A stretch of 14,815 nt of DNA from Prolixibacteraceae bacterium (GTDB taxonomy: Bacteria; Bacteroidota; Bacteroidia; Bacteroidales; Prolixibacteraceae): NCBI GenBank assembly GCA_016930735.1, contig JAFGGF010000340.1:1-14815 (forward strand), given 5' to 3'. The translations under genes were made by a program, and so were the position numbers. Positions 1-7,314 of this stretch are shown in pieces (positions within the stretch are counted from its first letter, which is position 1; each line of letters starts with the position of its first letter). The notes under the pieces are model-generated. The model saw nothing but the letters and a program-made list of their open reading frames with translations, was not told the origin of the DNA and did no database searches.

Positions 1-1
1 G

Positions 2-664
2 GTTAGTGCTACTAATGTGGCCGGGACAAGTGAACTTTCAACTGCCCGGGGGTTTACCACAATTGTTGCCCTCCCTGAAACGCCTGTTCTTGCCGAACCG
101 GCTAATAATGCAATTAATATTTCAACCGATACAATATTAAAATGGAGTTCAGTACCTGATGCTGATTCTTATTCTTTGCAGGTTTCCACAACAACGGATT
201 TTTCTGCCCTTATCGTCGACGAATCTAACCTTGCAGCCACCACGTATTCAATATCAGGACTTGAATATAATACAACCTATTATTGGCGTATTAATGCTAA
301 GAATGTGGCAGGTGAAAGTAATTATTCATCTGAATGGAGTTTTACGACAGCTACGGCAACAGCTGTTGGATGGGGTATTGGATCGTTAAATGAATCCGGT
401 TTTCAGCCCGCTTATCCCAATCCATTTAAGAACGAAACAATCATAAAATTCCGGTTACCTGAAAATGAAAAAATCCTGCTTTCAATTTATAATATAGTAG
501 GACAGCCTGTAAGGGTACTGGTAACTGAAATCCTTTTTGCAGGTGAATATACTGTAACCTGGGATGGGAGCAACCATTATGGAATCCCGGTTGAAAGCGG
601 ATTGTATATCTGTGTCCTGAAAACGGGTAACAATGTATTCACCCAAAAAATTCTCCGTAAATAA
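2..664 (+). CDS. Secreted fibronectin type III protein with T9SS C-terminal sorting domain (5' partial)
   Basis: This is the 3' end of a larger exported protein; the frame is open to the left edge, so there is no real start in the window. The first ~20 codons (VSATNVAGTSEL...) look like the last strands of one Fn3 domain. A complete Fn3-like domain follows at about codons 25-116, with the typical core LKWSSVPDADSYSLQVS and YYWRINAKN. After a short linker, codons ~132-220 form a type A T9SS sorting domain: YPNPF, then IYNIVGQPVR, a G-Y-x-x-x-W-D-G motif, SGLY, and a lysine-rich end. In this family the tail directs passage through the type IX secretion system and is removed or anchored at the surface. 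The catalytic or binding part lies upstream of the window, so the substrate is unknown. The next gene follows after 25 bp, which fits co-transcription. Confidence 0.88.
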   Translation, partial: VSATNVAGTSELSTARGFTTIVALPETPVLAEPANNAINISTDTILKWSSVPDADSYSLQVSTTTDFSALIVDESNLAATTYSISGLEYNTTYYWRINAKNVAGESNYSSEWSFTTATATAVGWGIGSLNESGFQPAYPNPFKNETIIKFRLPENEKILLSIYNIVGQPVRVLVTEILFAGEYTVTWDGSNHYGIPVESGLYICVLKTGNNVFTQKILRK

Positions 665-689
665 TTAATATGATCAAAAAAGTAAGCCG

Positions 690-2402
690 ATGAAACCAAT
701 AGTATCCGGGATATTAATTTTACTGGGCATAAATCTGCTTGCCCAGGATCCTGTTGTTGAAAATGTACGTTTTGAGCAGCGAACTGATGGTTCTTTGATG
801 GTAGATATCTATTATGATGCGACATCCATTATTAACGAGATGCTTCAAATCACTATTGAAGCTTCCGATGATGATGGCGCCACATGGGACCTGCCCTGTT
901 CAAGCCTTGACGGCGATGTGGATCGCGTTGCCCCGGGTAAAAACAAACATGTTCAGTGGAACTTTTTTGCTGATAATCCATACAAAAGCGGAGATAATTA
1001 CCGTGTGCGGGTGACAGCCGAAGGATTATGTCATATGTTTGTTACAGAGGACAGGACGCTCGACAAAGACCTTGTGTGCGACCCAAACACATACTATGCG
1101 GCGATTATCGGTGCACCAAATATTACTTTCAATTTGGATGGACATATTATTTCCCGTAATAAACCTGGCATATATGGCGGAGGAATATGTGCTGAAGATG
1201 TGGAAGGGACTACCATTCAAAATGGTACATTGGAAGGCTTCCTTGGAGCAATTGGGCTAACACATACTGATAATGCAACAATTGAAGGAATAATTATAAG
1301 GAACCTGAAATGTGTTGCTCCGGATAGCCAAATTACCGGAATGTCAATAGGCCGTAGCAAAGGTGTCGTGATACGAGATGTGCAAATCGAATTCCCTCCG
1401 GTTATCCACAAAGAAGCTATCAATGCAGGGGATGGGGAAATTACCATAGACAATCTCGAAGTCATCGGTGGTTTTGTCGGGGTGTCAATTGGTGGGAACG
1501 AGGGGATGAATGGCTCCATACGAAACAGCAGGTTTGTTGATGGTGGGGGAATATTGGTTGCAACCACCAGCAGTTTGGATATCTCAGGGAATGAATTTAT
1601 CCGGAATGAATGTGGCATTGGTGCCTATATACACGGATATAAACCTTTTGGTATAATCGGGTTGGATATTGACAGGAATACCTTTCAGGATTGCGTTAGT
1701 GGGATCGTTTTCTGGGGAATAAGGGAATCGAGAATTACCAGCAATGTTTTAACAAATAATGCACGGGGTATTCAGTTAAAGCCATATATGTTTTGTGATC
1801 CGGTTAATGAACCTGATTCATGTTTTTATTCTACTGAAAATATAATTTTAGAAAATGTGGTTTTAGGAGGTTTTACTGACCTTTATCATCATGAAAAATG
1901 TATTGGTAATACCTGGTCAGAGAATATATTCTGGTCGAAAGAGGGGGATGAAATTCCGGATTGCAATGCTATTGTTACAACTGCCCGTGAATCGCTGTCC
2001 TCTATTAATCCGGCAACTGTGGACTTACCGGCAGATGCTCAATTATTTTTTGTTAATTCAGAGTCGTGTGATTCGACAGGAAAATCCTGTAAATGGATTT
2101 ATACTTTTCAATCTGACAGTCAGCAAAGCAAATATGAATTCTATGTCAAAGACGGGCAGATCATTAAACAAGATTCTGTTGCCCAATACTTTGAAAGTTT
2201 TCTGCCCCTCCAGGATATGTGGATTGACAGCGACTCCGCCGTAATTATTACCGACAGCAAAGGCGGGAAAGAATTCAGGGAGACTTTTGAACTCCAGAAT
2301 ATTAAAATGGAATTAATGTATTCAGAATTGCTGTTTTGGAATGTCTATTATATAGCAAAAGACACCACACTTTTAATCGGCTGTGATGCATTGATAAAAT
2401 AG
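690..2402 (+). CDS. Exported Ig-like plus right-handed beta-helix protein
   Basis: This is a 570-residue protein with a short signal peptide (residues ~1-19, hydrophobic ILILLGINLLAQ). Residues ~20-111 form an Ig-like domain with a PVVENVRFEQRTDGSLMVDI start and a GDNYRVRV end. I know this domain type from the N-terminus of Bacteroidota secreted proteins, often fused to formylglycine-enzyme-like domains. Residues ~135-410 read as a right-handed parallel beta-helix: repeated short strands with I/V-x-G/N-x-x-I spacing, such as ATIEGIIIRNL, GSIRNSRFVDGGGI, LDISGNEFIRNECGI and SRITSNVLTNNARGI. The last ~120 residues (450-570) are a separate region I do not recognise. Beta-helix proteins of this kind are often polysaccharide lyases, epimerases or adhesins, but I cannot pick out a catalytic site. 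Unlike the preceding gene it has no T9SS tail. Cysteines are frequent (more than ten), which fits an exported protein. Confidence 0.82.
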   Translation: MKPIVSGILILLGINLLAQDPVVENVRFEQRTDGSLMVDIYYDATSIINEMLQITIEASDDDGATWDLPCSSLDGDVDRVAPGKNKHVQWNFFADNPYKSGDNYRVRVTAEGLCHMFVTEDRTLDKDLVCDPNTYYAAIIGAPNITFNLDGHIISRNKPGIYGGGICAEDVEGTTIQNGTLEGFLGAIGLTHTDNATIEGIIIRNLKCVAPDSQITGMSIGRSKGVVIRDVQIEFPPVIHKEAINAGDGEITIDNLEVIGGFVGVSIGGNEGMNGSIRNSRFVDGGGILVATTSSLDISGNEFIRNECGIGAYIHGYKPFGIIGLDIDRNTFQDCVSGIVFWGIRESRITSNVLTNNARGIQLKPYMFCDPVNEPDSCFYSTENIILENVVLGGFTDLYHHEKCIGNTWSENIFWSKEGDEIPDCNAIVTTARESLSSINPATVDLPADAQLFFVNSESCDSTGKSCKWIYTFQSDSQQSKYEFYVKDGQIIKQDSVAQYFESFLPLQDMWIDSDSAVIITDSKGGKEFRETFELQNIKMELMYSELLFWNVYYIAKDTTLLIGCDALIK

Positions 2403-2413
2403 CTACCTTTAGA

Positions 2414-2755
2414 TTACAATAAAATTTTCTTACCTCCCTTTGTTATTGAATCCTTGAACGCATCAACGATTACCATATCGCGAAGCCCTTCTTCACCTGG
2501 CGTTAATGAAGGCTGACCTTCCATAATGGCTTTGCACATTTCGTCCATCTGGACTGCCTGCTGGTGTTTTCCCGGGAAATCGAATTTTTCACCATGTGGA
2601 AGGAATCCATGTTGACCACTATAACCCTGGAAGGGCTCATGCCCATAACCTCCACGCTGTACATTTATTTTCAAAAAATTTGTAATTGATGAAAAAGTAG
2701 CGATACAATTTGCAACAATGGCATCGGGGGATTCCAACCGGAAGCCTGTTTTATC
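2414..2755 (-). pseudogene. 3' fragment of a Gfo/Idh/MocA oxidoreductase gene
   Basis: Only the C-terminal part of an oxidoreductase remains. Its last 106 codons match the end of the intact gene at 5569-6672 at 87 of 106 residues by eye, including the runs EPFQGYSGQHGFLP, KHQQAVQMDEMCKAIM and PSLTPGEEGLRDMVIVDA. The match begins near position 2755 (FRLESPD against FQLEFPD) and ends exactly at the stop codon. The NAD-binding Rossmann domain, the EKP motif and the catalytic region are absent. Upstream in this frame the sequence stops resembling the family and hits a stop codon near 2803; the only nearby initiation codon is a TTG at 2737. The frame has no internal stop or frameshift, so truncation is probably recent relative to the paralogue divergence. 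A non-functional remnant is the likely state; a short expressed protein is possible but unsupported. It converges on the beta-helix gene with 11 bp between stops. Confidence 0.8.
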
Positions 2756-2908
2756 CGCAGGAAAAGAAAAGAACTTTCTGGCTGAATGAAATGCATATGT
2801 TCACAAGATAAACTGTTCTTAGCAATTGTTGCCTTATGTTGATGCTTTAGTTATTTTTATATAATATTTTTAAACTAAGATATCTTTCCTTATTCAAGGT
2901 TATATATT

Positions 2909-4648
2909 ATGGAAACATTACAAGAATTAGTTTCTTTATTGAAGGACAAGCAGGGCATAGCAAAGTCCTGGAAAGAAGGAGATTTATTAAAGCAAGAATC
3001 TTTTGGGGATTATTATCATAAAATTGATTCTTTAAGCAAGGCTTTTATGAACCTGGGAATCGGGAAGAACTCTCATGTTGCACATTTTGCTGATAATAAT
3101 CCTGATTGGATTGCTATATCTCTTGCTCTCAATAATATTGGAGCAGTTGATGTTCCAAGGGGTACCGATGCAAGTAGGGATGAATTGAGTTATATATTAG
3201 ATCATTCTGATTCAGACTATTTATTGGTAAAAGATGAGAAGACTTTTAAGAAGGTCAAAGACAAGCTTCCAAAAAGAATTGCGCATGTTGTATCTTTAGA
3301 TGATTCTTTTGAGATTCCTATCTCTGAACTGTTGGACGCTGGTAAAAATGTTTCTTTTAATTTGCCAAAACTTGATTCACAAGACTTATCCGGGATTATA
3401 TACAGTTCTGGCACAACCGGAAAGCCAAAAGGAGTTATGCTCACTCATAACAATTTTATTTCTAATTTTCCGGTATTAGCAGAAGTTGAAGGAATGGATT
3501 CTGATGATAAATGGATTAGTGTACTTCCTCCCTGGCATGTTTTTCAGAGGGCTGCTGAATATTGTTCTTTATACACAGGAGCTTTGATGCATCATACAGA
3601 AGTTGCCCGAATTGGAGATGCTTTAACTGAGATTCAGCCAACTATCTTACCAACTGTTCCAAGAGTTTGGGAAAGTATGTATGCAAAATTTATGAAGAAT
3701 TTGAACAACGAAGTTGATAAAATGCCTTCCTTCAGGAAAAAAGTCTTGAAAGTGTTAGTTCCGCAAATTATTCCCAATAAATATATTCCTAAAGAAATAA
3801 AACAAAAGCTTTGGGAAAAAATGGGCGGGAATCTTAGATTTGCTGTTTCCGGAGGAGGAGCTTTGCCCCATTACCTGGATGATTTTTACATTCGGGTTGG
3901 AATTCCAATAATTGAAGGGTACGGAATGTCTGAAACAAGTCCTGTTATATCTGCAAGAATTATTGGTTCAGAAAAAAGAGCTCGTCATACTGTCGGAGAA
4001 CCAATGCCTAATATTGAGGTTAAAATTGCCGATCCTGATACAAATATGCCGGTTTTTGGTTATGGAGAAGTTCAGGTTTCAGGACCTATTGTCATGTTAG
4101 GATATTATAAAGATAAAGAAGCAACTGATAAGGTAATTTATTTTGAAAATGGCAAGAGATGGTTCAAGACTGGTGCCAGAGGAAGATTCACAAGAAAGAA
4201 TTATCTGCAACTGGACGGCAGATATAAGGAAACTATTATAGGTTCTGATGGTGAAAATATAGATCCTGTAAGCCTGGAAGACCAGGTTAATAAAAATCCT
4301 TTAATAGATGCATCAGTGGTTTTCAAAGATGATGATTCAAACCTTTTGTATGCATTGACTTTTCCTAATTTCGATAATTTAAAATCTTTTTGCACCGATA
4401 ATAATATTGTTTATGATCATGATAACCTGAATGAGGTTCTCAAGCATCCTGTAGTGCAAGCGGCTTACAAAGACGCAATAAAGCAATACAACAAATCAGT
4501 GAAAAACAGTCATAAGATTTCAGATATTGCTTTAATGGATAAGGCATTGGAACTTGGAACTGAAATAACAAATACTCTTAAGTTAAGAAGAAAAGAAATT
4601 CTTGAGAACAGAAAGTATCATATTAATGAACTTGTCAATAAAAAATAA
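2909..4648 (+). CDS. AMP-binding acyl-CoA synthetase-like protein (long-chain type)
   Basis: This 579-residue protein belongs to the ANL adenylating superfamily and is closest by eye to bacterial long-chain acyl-CoA synthetases, which activate fatty acids with ATP and then CoA. Visible motifs are the P-loop YSSGTTGKPKGVMLTH (165-180), LPPWHVFQR (207-214), the GYGMSETSP core motif (337-345), GRYKETIIGSDGENIDP (437-453) and the C-terminal hinge and lysine region NTLKLRRKE (555-563; K558 in the position of the catalytic lysine). One key position is changed: the usual TGD, whose aspartate holds the ribose of AMP, reads TGA here (residues 421-423, codon GCC). The start ATG at 2909 gives full family length. 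A -7-like TATCTTTC lies 28 bp upstream. The gene is AT-rich (three 60-bp lines counted near 30 percent G+C) compared with up to ~50 percent in flanking genes. It is followed after 31 bp by a membrane protein gene, so an operon with a role in lipid modification is likely. Substrate is unknown. Confidence 0.85.
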   Translation: METLQELVSLLKDKQGIAKSWKEGDLLKQESFGDYYHKIDSLSKAFMNLGIGKNSHVAHFADNNPDWIAISLALNNIGAVDVPRGTDASRDELSYILDHSDSDYLLVKDEKTFKKVKDKLPKRIAHVVSLDDSFEIPISELLDAGKNVSFNLPKLDSQDLSGIIYSSGTTGKPKGVMLTHNNFISNFPVLAEVEGMDSDDKWISVLPPWHVFQRAAEYCSLYTGALMHHTEVARIGDALTEIQPTILPTVPRVWESMYAKFMKNLNNEVDKMPSFRKKVLKVLVPQIIPNKYIPKEIKQKLWEKMGGNLRFAVSGGGALPHYLDDFYIRVGIPIIEGYGMSETSPVISARIIGSEKRARHTVGEPMPNIEVKIADPDTNMPVFGYGEVQVSGPIVMLGYYKDKEATDKVIYFENGKRWFKTGARGRFTRKNYLQLDGRYKETIIGSDGENIDPVSLEDQVNKNPLIDASVVFKDDDSNLLYALTFPNFDNLKSFCTDNNIVYDHDNLNEVLKHPVVQAAYKDAIKQYNKSVKNSHKISDIALMDKALELGTEITNTLKLRRKEILENRKYHINELVNKK

Positions 4649-4679
4649 ATTATTTATACTTTCAAATTAATTAATTATT

Positions 4680-5447
4680 ATGGAACTAAATTTATTTCAC
4701 TATTTTCTTGCTTCAATGTTATTTCAAATAGTGATGTTTATACCTGCTTTTATATACAAAACCGATAAACTTACTGATTTATCTTACAGTCTTACTTTTA
4801 TATTCCTTGCATTGTTTGCATTCTTCACTAATAGTTTTTCAGCTGAAAAACTTATTTTGCTGATAATGATTTGTTTGTGGGCTGTCAGACTTGGTTCATA
4901 TCTTTTTATCAGGATAAATAAAATTGGGAAAGATGCGAGATTTGATGACAAAAGAGATTATTTTTTCAAGTTTCTTGGATTCTGGCTTTTACAGGGGTTA
5001 ACGGTTTGGATAGTTATTCTTGCTTCATTGAACTTTTTTAAGAATAATTCCTCAAACACTTTTTTCCTGGTTATCGGACTCTTAATTTGGTTAAAAGGAC
5101 TTGTTATTGAAACAATAGCTGACTGGCAGAAATTTACATTTAGAAATAATCCTTTAAACAAGAAAAGTTGGATATCCACAGGCTTGTACAGGTATTCAAG
5201 ACATCCAAATTATTATGGAGAGTTTCTGGTTTGGCTTGGTATCTTTGTTTTCACATTTCAAGGCCTTAATTTAATATCACTTGTAAGTTTTGCAAGTCCT
5301 GTTTTTATATTCTTAATGTTATTCTTTGTTTCAGGAATACCGCTTCTTGAAGAAAGTGCTGAAAAAAAGTTTGGGAAATACAAAGAGTATCAGGAATACA
5401 AGAAAAGAACTAGTATTTTTATTCCCTGGTTTAATAAAAAGTCTTAA
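4680..5447 (+). CDS. DUF1295 / steroid 5-alpha-reductase-like membrane protein
   Basis: This is a 255-residue integral membrane protein with about six to seven hydrophobic segments (roughly residues 7-26, 35-50, 57-78, 97-119, 127-146, 184-202 and 203-221). The C-terminal half carries the family signature ETIADWQK (144-151) and GLYRYSRHPNYYGE (168-181), followed by a charged tail ending KRTSIFIPWF. This pattern is shared by DUF1295 proteins, steroid 5-alpha-reductases and isoprenylcysteine methyltransferases, where the RHPNYYGE region binds NADPH or S-adenosylmethionine. Which cofactor is used here cannot be told from sequence alone; DUF1295 members are mostly annotated as reductase-like. It lies 31 bp after the acyl-CoA synthetase-like gene and shares its low G+C, so the two likely act together on a lipid in the inner membrane. 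It converges on the oxidoreductase gene at 5569. Confidence 0.83.
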   Translation: MELNLFHYFLASMLFQIVMFIPAFIYKTDKLTDLSYSLTFIFLALFAFFTNSFSAEKLILLIMICLWAVRLGSYLFIRINKIGKDARFDDKRDYFFKFLGFWLLQGLTVWIVILASLNFFKNNSSNTFFLVIGLLIWLKGLVIETIADWQKFTFRNNPLNKKSWISTGLYRYSRHPNYYGEFLVWLGIFVFTFQGLNLISLVSFASPVFIFLMLFFVSGIPLLEESAEKKFGKYKEYQEYKKRTSIFIPWFNKKS

Positions 5448-5488
5448 AAAATCTAATATCCTTCTATATTTTAAATAATCAAAACAGG

Positions 5489-5545
5489 TGATAATTCTTA
5501 CTCTACAAAAGCGATAAATTTGTAGAAGTTTATCATTCTTTTACT
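5489..5545. terminator. Hairpin between convergent genes, probable bidirectional terminator
   Basis: A perfect 8-bp inverted repeat, TCTACAAA (5502-5509) and TTTGTAGA (5519-5526), encloses a 9-nt loop. An outer pair, TGATAA (5489-5494) and TTATCA (5530-5535), can extend the stem with an asymmetric internal loop. T-rich sequence (TTCTTTTACTTTTAA) follows on the right and A-rich sequence precedes it on the left. It lies between the stops of the DUF1295 gene (plus) and the oxidoreductase gene (minus), where a shared terminator is expected. The stem is AT-rich, so it may be weak. Confidence 0.45.
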
Positions 5546-5568
5546 TTTAATTTAGGGGATTATTCACT

Positions 5569-6672
5569 TTACAATTTAATTTTTTTGCCTCCCTGCTTAC
5601 ATGATTCTTTGATCGCATCAACAATCACCATATCACGAAGCCCTTCTTCTCCCGGAGTTAAGGATGGCCGTCCATCCATTATGGCTTTGCACATTTCATC
5701 CATTTGAACTGCCTGCTGGTGTTTTTCAGGGAAATCAAATTTTTCGCCCCGCGGCAGGAATCCATGCTGCCCGCTATACCCCTGGAATGGTTCCAGTCCG
5801 TATCCACCTTTTTGTGCATTTATTTTCAGGAAGTTTACACTCGAAGAAAAAGTAGTCATACAGTTGGCAACAATCCGGTCAGGAAATTCAAGCTGGAATG
5901 TAGTAGTTTCATCCACTTCATTAATTTGTTCCGGGTCAGGATTAAACTGTTGTGCTGTTACTGAAACAGGTTCCTTTCCTGTTGAATACCGTGCAGCCTG
6001 AAGGGCATAAACACCCATGTCCATCATAGCCCCACCGCCATATGCAGCTTTTATTTTCCAGTGTTCAGTCGGGCGGTTCATACGGAAACCATCAGCAATA
6101 TTCAAAACCTGTATTTTACCATAGGTTTCTTCACGGGCAAATTTTTCGATCTCCTGAGTATAAGGTTCATAGCGCAAACGATAACCAATTGAAAGGGAAA
6201 CACCGGCAGCTTTGCAGGCCTTGATCATATCCCGGCATTCATCAGCATTCAAAGCCATGGGTTTTTCACAAATCACATGTTTGCCTGCCTTTGCTGCCCT
6301 GATTACATATTCTTTATGCATACTGTTTGGCAGCACCACATAAATAATATCAATATCTTTATTATCAGCAATCGTATCAAAATTCTGATAGTTATAAATG
6401 TTCTTTTTGGGGATGTCGAATTTGTCAGCCCAGATTTTTTCTTTTTCAGGAGTACCGGTAACAATGCCAGCAAGGTAACAATGTTCGGTTTGTTGCAATC
6501 CGGGAGAAAGCAGGTCGGTTGAATAATAACCCAACCCTACCAGGGCAATCCCCAGTTTTCCCTGTTGTGAAAGAGGCCTTCCATAATTGACAAAAGGGAA
6601 ACTAACCGTTCCTGCAGCCAGAGTTGCTGCTGAGACATTTTTTATAAACCTGCGGCGTGATAGATTCTTCAT
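5569..6672 (-). CDS. Tat-exported Gfo/Idh/MocA family oxidoreductase (GFOR-like)
   Basis: This 367-residue NAD(P)-dependent oxidoreductase acts on sugars or sugar derivatives by family membership. The N-terminus has a twin-arginine signal (SRRRFIK at 5-11, then a hydrophobic AATLAAGTVSFPFV stretch), so it is probably exported folded with its cofactor to the periplasm, as in glucose-fructose oxidoreductases. The Rossmann domain begins KLGIALVGLGYYST (39-52), with the GLGYYS form of the nucleotide loop typical of GFOR-like members. Further motifs are VVLPNSMHKEY (112-122), the catalytic-region CEKPMALN (135-142) and GGGAMMDMGVYALQAAR (212-228). The length is normal and the ATG start puts the RR motif in place. 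It is transcribed away from the PH-domain operon from a 120-bp divergent region. The last 106 codons are duplicated as the remnant at 2414-2755. Substrate cannot be assigned. Confidence 0.9.
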   Translation of the reverse strand: MKNLSRRRFIKNVSAATLAAGTVSFPFVNYGRPLSQQGKLGIALVGLGYYSTDLLSPGLQQTEHCYLAGIVTGTPEKEKIWADKFDIPKKNIYNYQNFDTIADNKDIDIIYVVLPNSMHKEYVIRAAKAGKHVICEKPMALNADECRDMIKACKAAGVSLSIGYRLRYEPYTQEIEKFAREETYGKIQVLNIADGFRMNRPTEHWKIKAAYGGGAMMDMGVYALQAARYSTGKEPVSVTAQQFNPDPEQINEVDETTTFQLEFPDRIVANCMTTFSSSVNFLKINAQKGGYGLEPFQGYSGQHGFLPRGEKFDFPEKHQQAVQMDEMCKAIMDGRPSLTPGEEGLRDMVIVDAIKESCKQGGKKIKL

Positions 6673-6741
6673 GATTATTTGATTTAGATTCCCATAAATC
6701 TACAAAATTTTAAATTACTCTTAAAAACTGTTTTATAATAC

Positions 6742-6773
6742 TTTCGAAAGCGTTTTTAGAATTTGTATTTTCG
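6742..6773 (+). promoter_or_regulatory. Candidate Bacteroidota promoter of the PH-domain operon
   Basis: TATTTTCG at 6766-6773 matches the Bacteroidota -7 element TAnnTTTG at all but one position, 19 bp before the ATG at 6793. TTTC at 6742-6745 is a one-mismatch -33 element 20 bp upstream of it. The surrounding 14-mer AGAATTTGTATTTT (6758-6771) recurs exactly at 8855-8868, in front of the methyltransferase gene. Inferred from consensus only. Confidence 0.4.
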
Positions 6774-6792
6774 GAAATCAAATTATTTCGAT

Positions 6793-7314
6793 ATGGAAAA
6801 TTTTAATAATTCAATTGTTTTGCCTGAAAACCTGCCGGCAGTCGAAAAAAAAACATTTACCCGGCTTGAGAAAAAATATCTTCAGGTTATACTTGCACGT
6901 ATTGTAATTTTCTTCCTGATTTTTTCAGGAGCTTTTATTGTATATATTTTATTCTCAAATGAATTGCCACCGCGAATTTTTCTTGTAATTGCTGGCGTAG
7001 TTATATTTCTTTTTTATGCTTATACTTTTCTGATTAATATTATTGGATTTCGCAGAAAGGGATACCTTGTGCGTGAAAACGACATTTCTTATCAGACAGG
7101 AATTATAACTTACAGGGTAACTACGGTACCTTTTAACAGGATCCAGCATGTTGAGGTAAATCAGGGTGTACTTGCCAAATTGCTTAAACTGGCTACAATT
7201 AAAATTTTTACTGCAGGTGGCAATGCCAGCGATCTTTCTGTGCCCGGGCTTCCGGTAGATATTGCCAATAACCTCAAATCGTTCCTTGCTGAAAAAATAA
7301 GCGAACATGAATAA
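6793..7314 (+). CDS. PH domain-containing membrane protein, YdbS-like (bPH_2)
   Basis: This is a 173-residue protein with two membrane segments (residues ~31-54 and ~61-85) and one bacterial PH domain of the bPH_2 (DUF304) type at ~89-165. The domain shows the usual GYLVRENDISYQTGIITYR start, the VPFNRIQHVEVNQG turn and the TIKIFTAGG strand. I chose the ATG at 6793 over an upstream in-frame TTG at 6763, because the latter lies inside the likely promoter. The gene overlaps the next one by 8 bp, so the two are translationally coupled. In Bacillus subtilis the YdbS/YdbT pair is linked to resistance against a cyclic antimicrobial peptide; whether that holds here is unknown. Confidence 0.85.
   Translation: MENFNNSIVLPENLPAVEKKTFTRLEKKYLQVILARIVIFFLIFSGAFIVYILFSNELPPRIFLVIAGVVIFLFYAYTFLINIIGFRRKGYLVRENDISYQTGIITYRVTTVPFNRIQHVEVNQGVLAKLLKLATIKIFTAGGNASDLSVPGLPVDIANNLKSFLAEKISEHE

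Noticed and set aside
1217..1618. 133-codon minus-strand frame inside the beta-helix gene
   Set aside because: Fully antisense to a gene with a signal peptide and clear repeats; proline/isoleucine/serine-rich shadow with no recognisable domain.
6763..6792. TTG start ten codons upstream for the YdbS-like gene
   Set aside because: It lies inside the -7-like promoter element, and the ATG at 6793 already gives normal family length.
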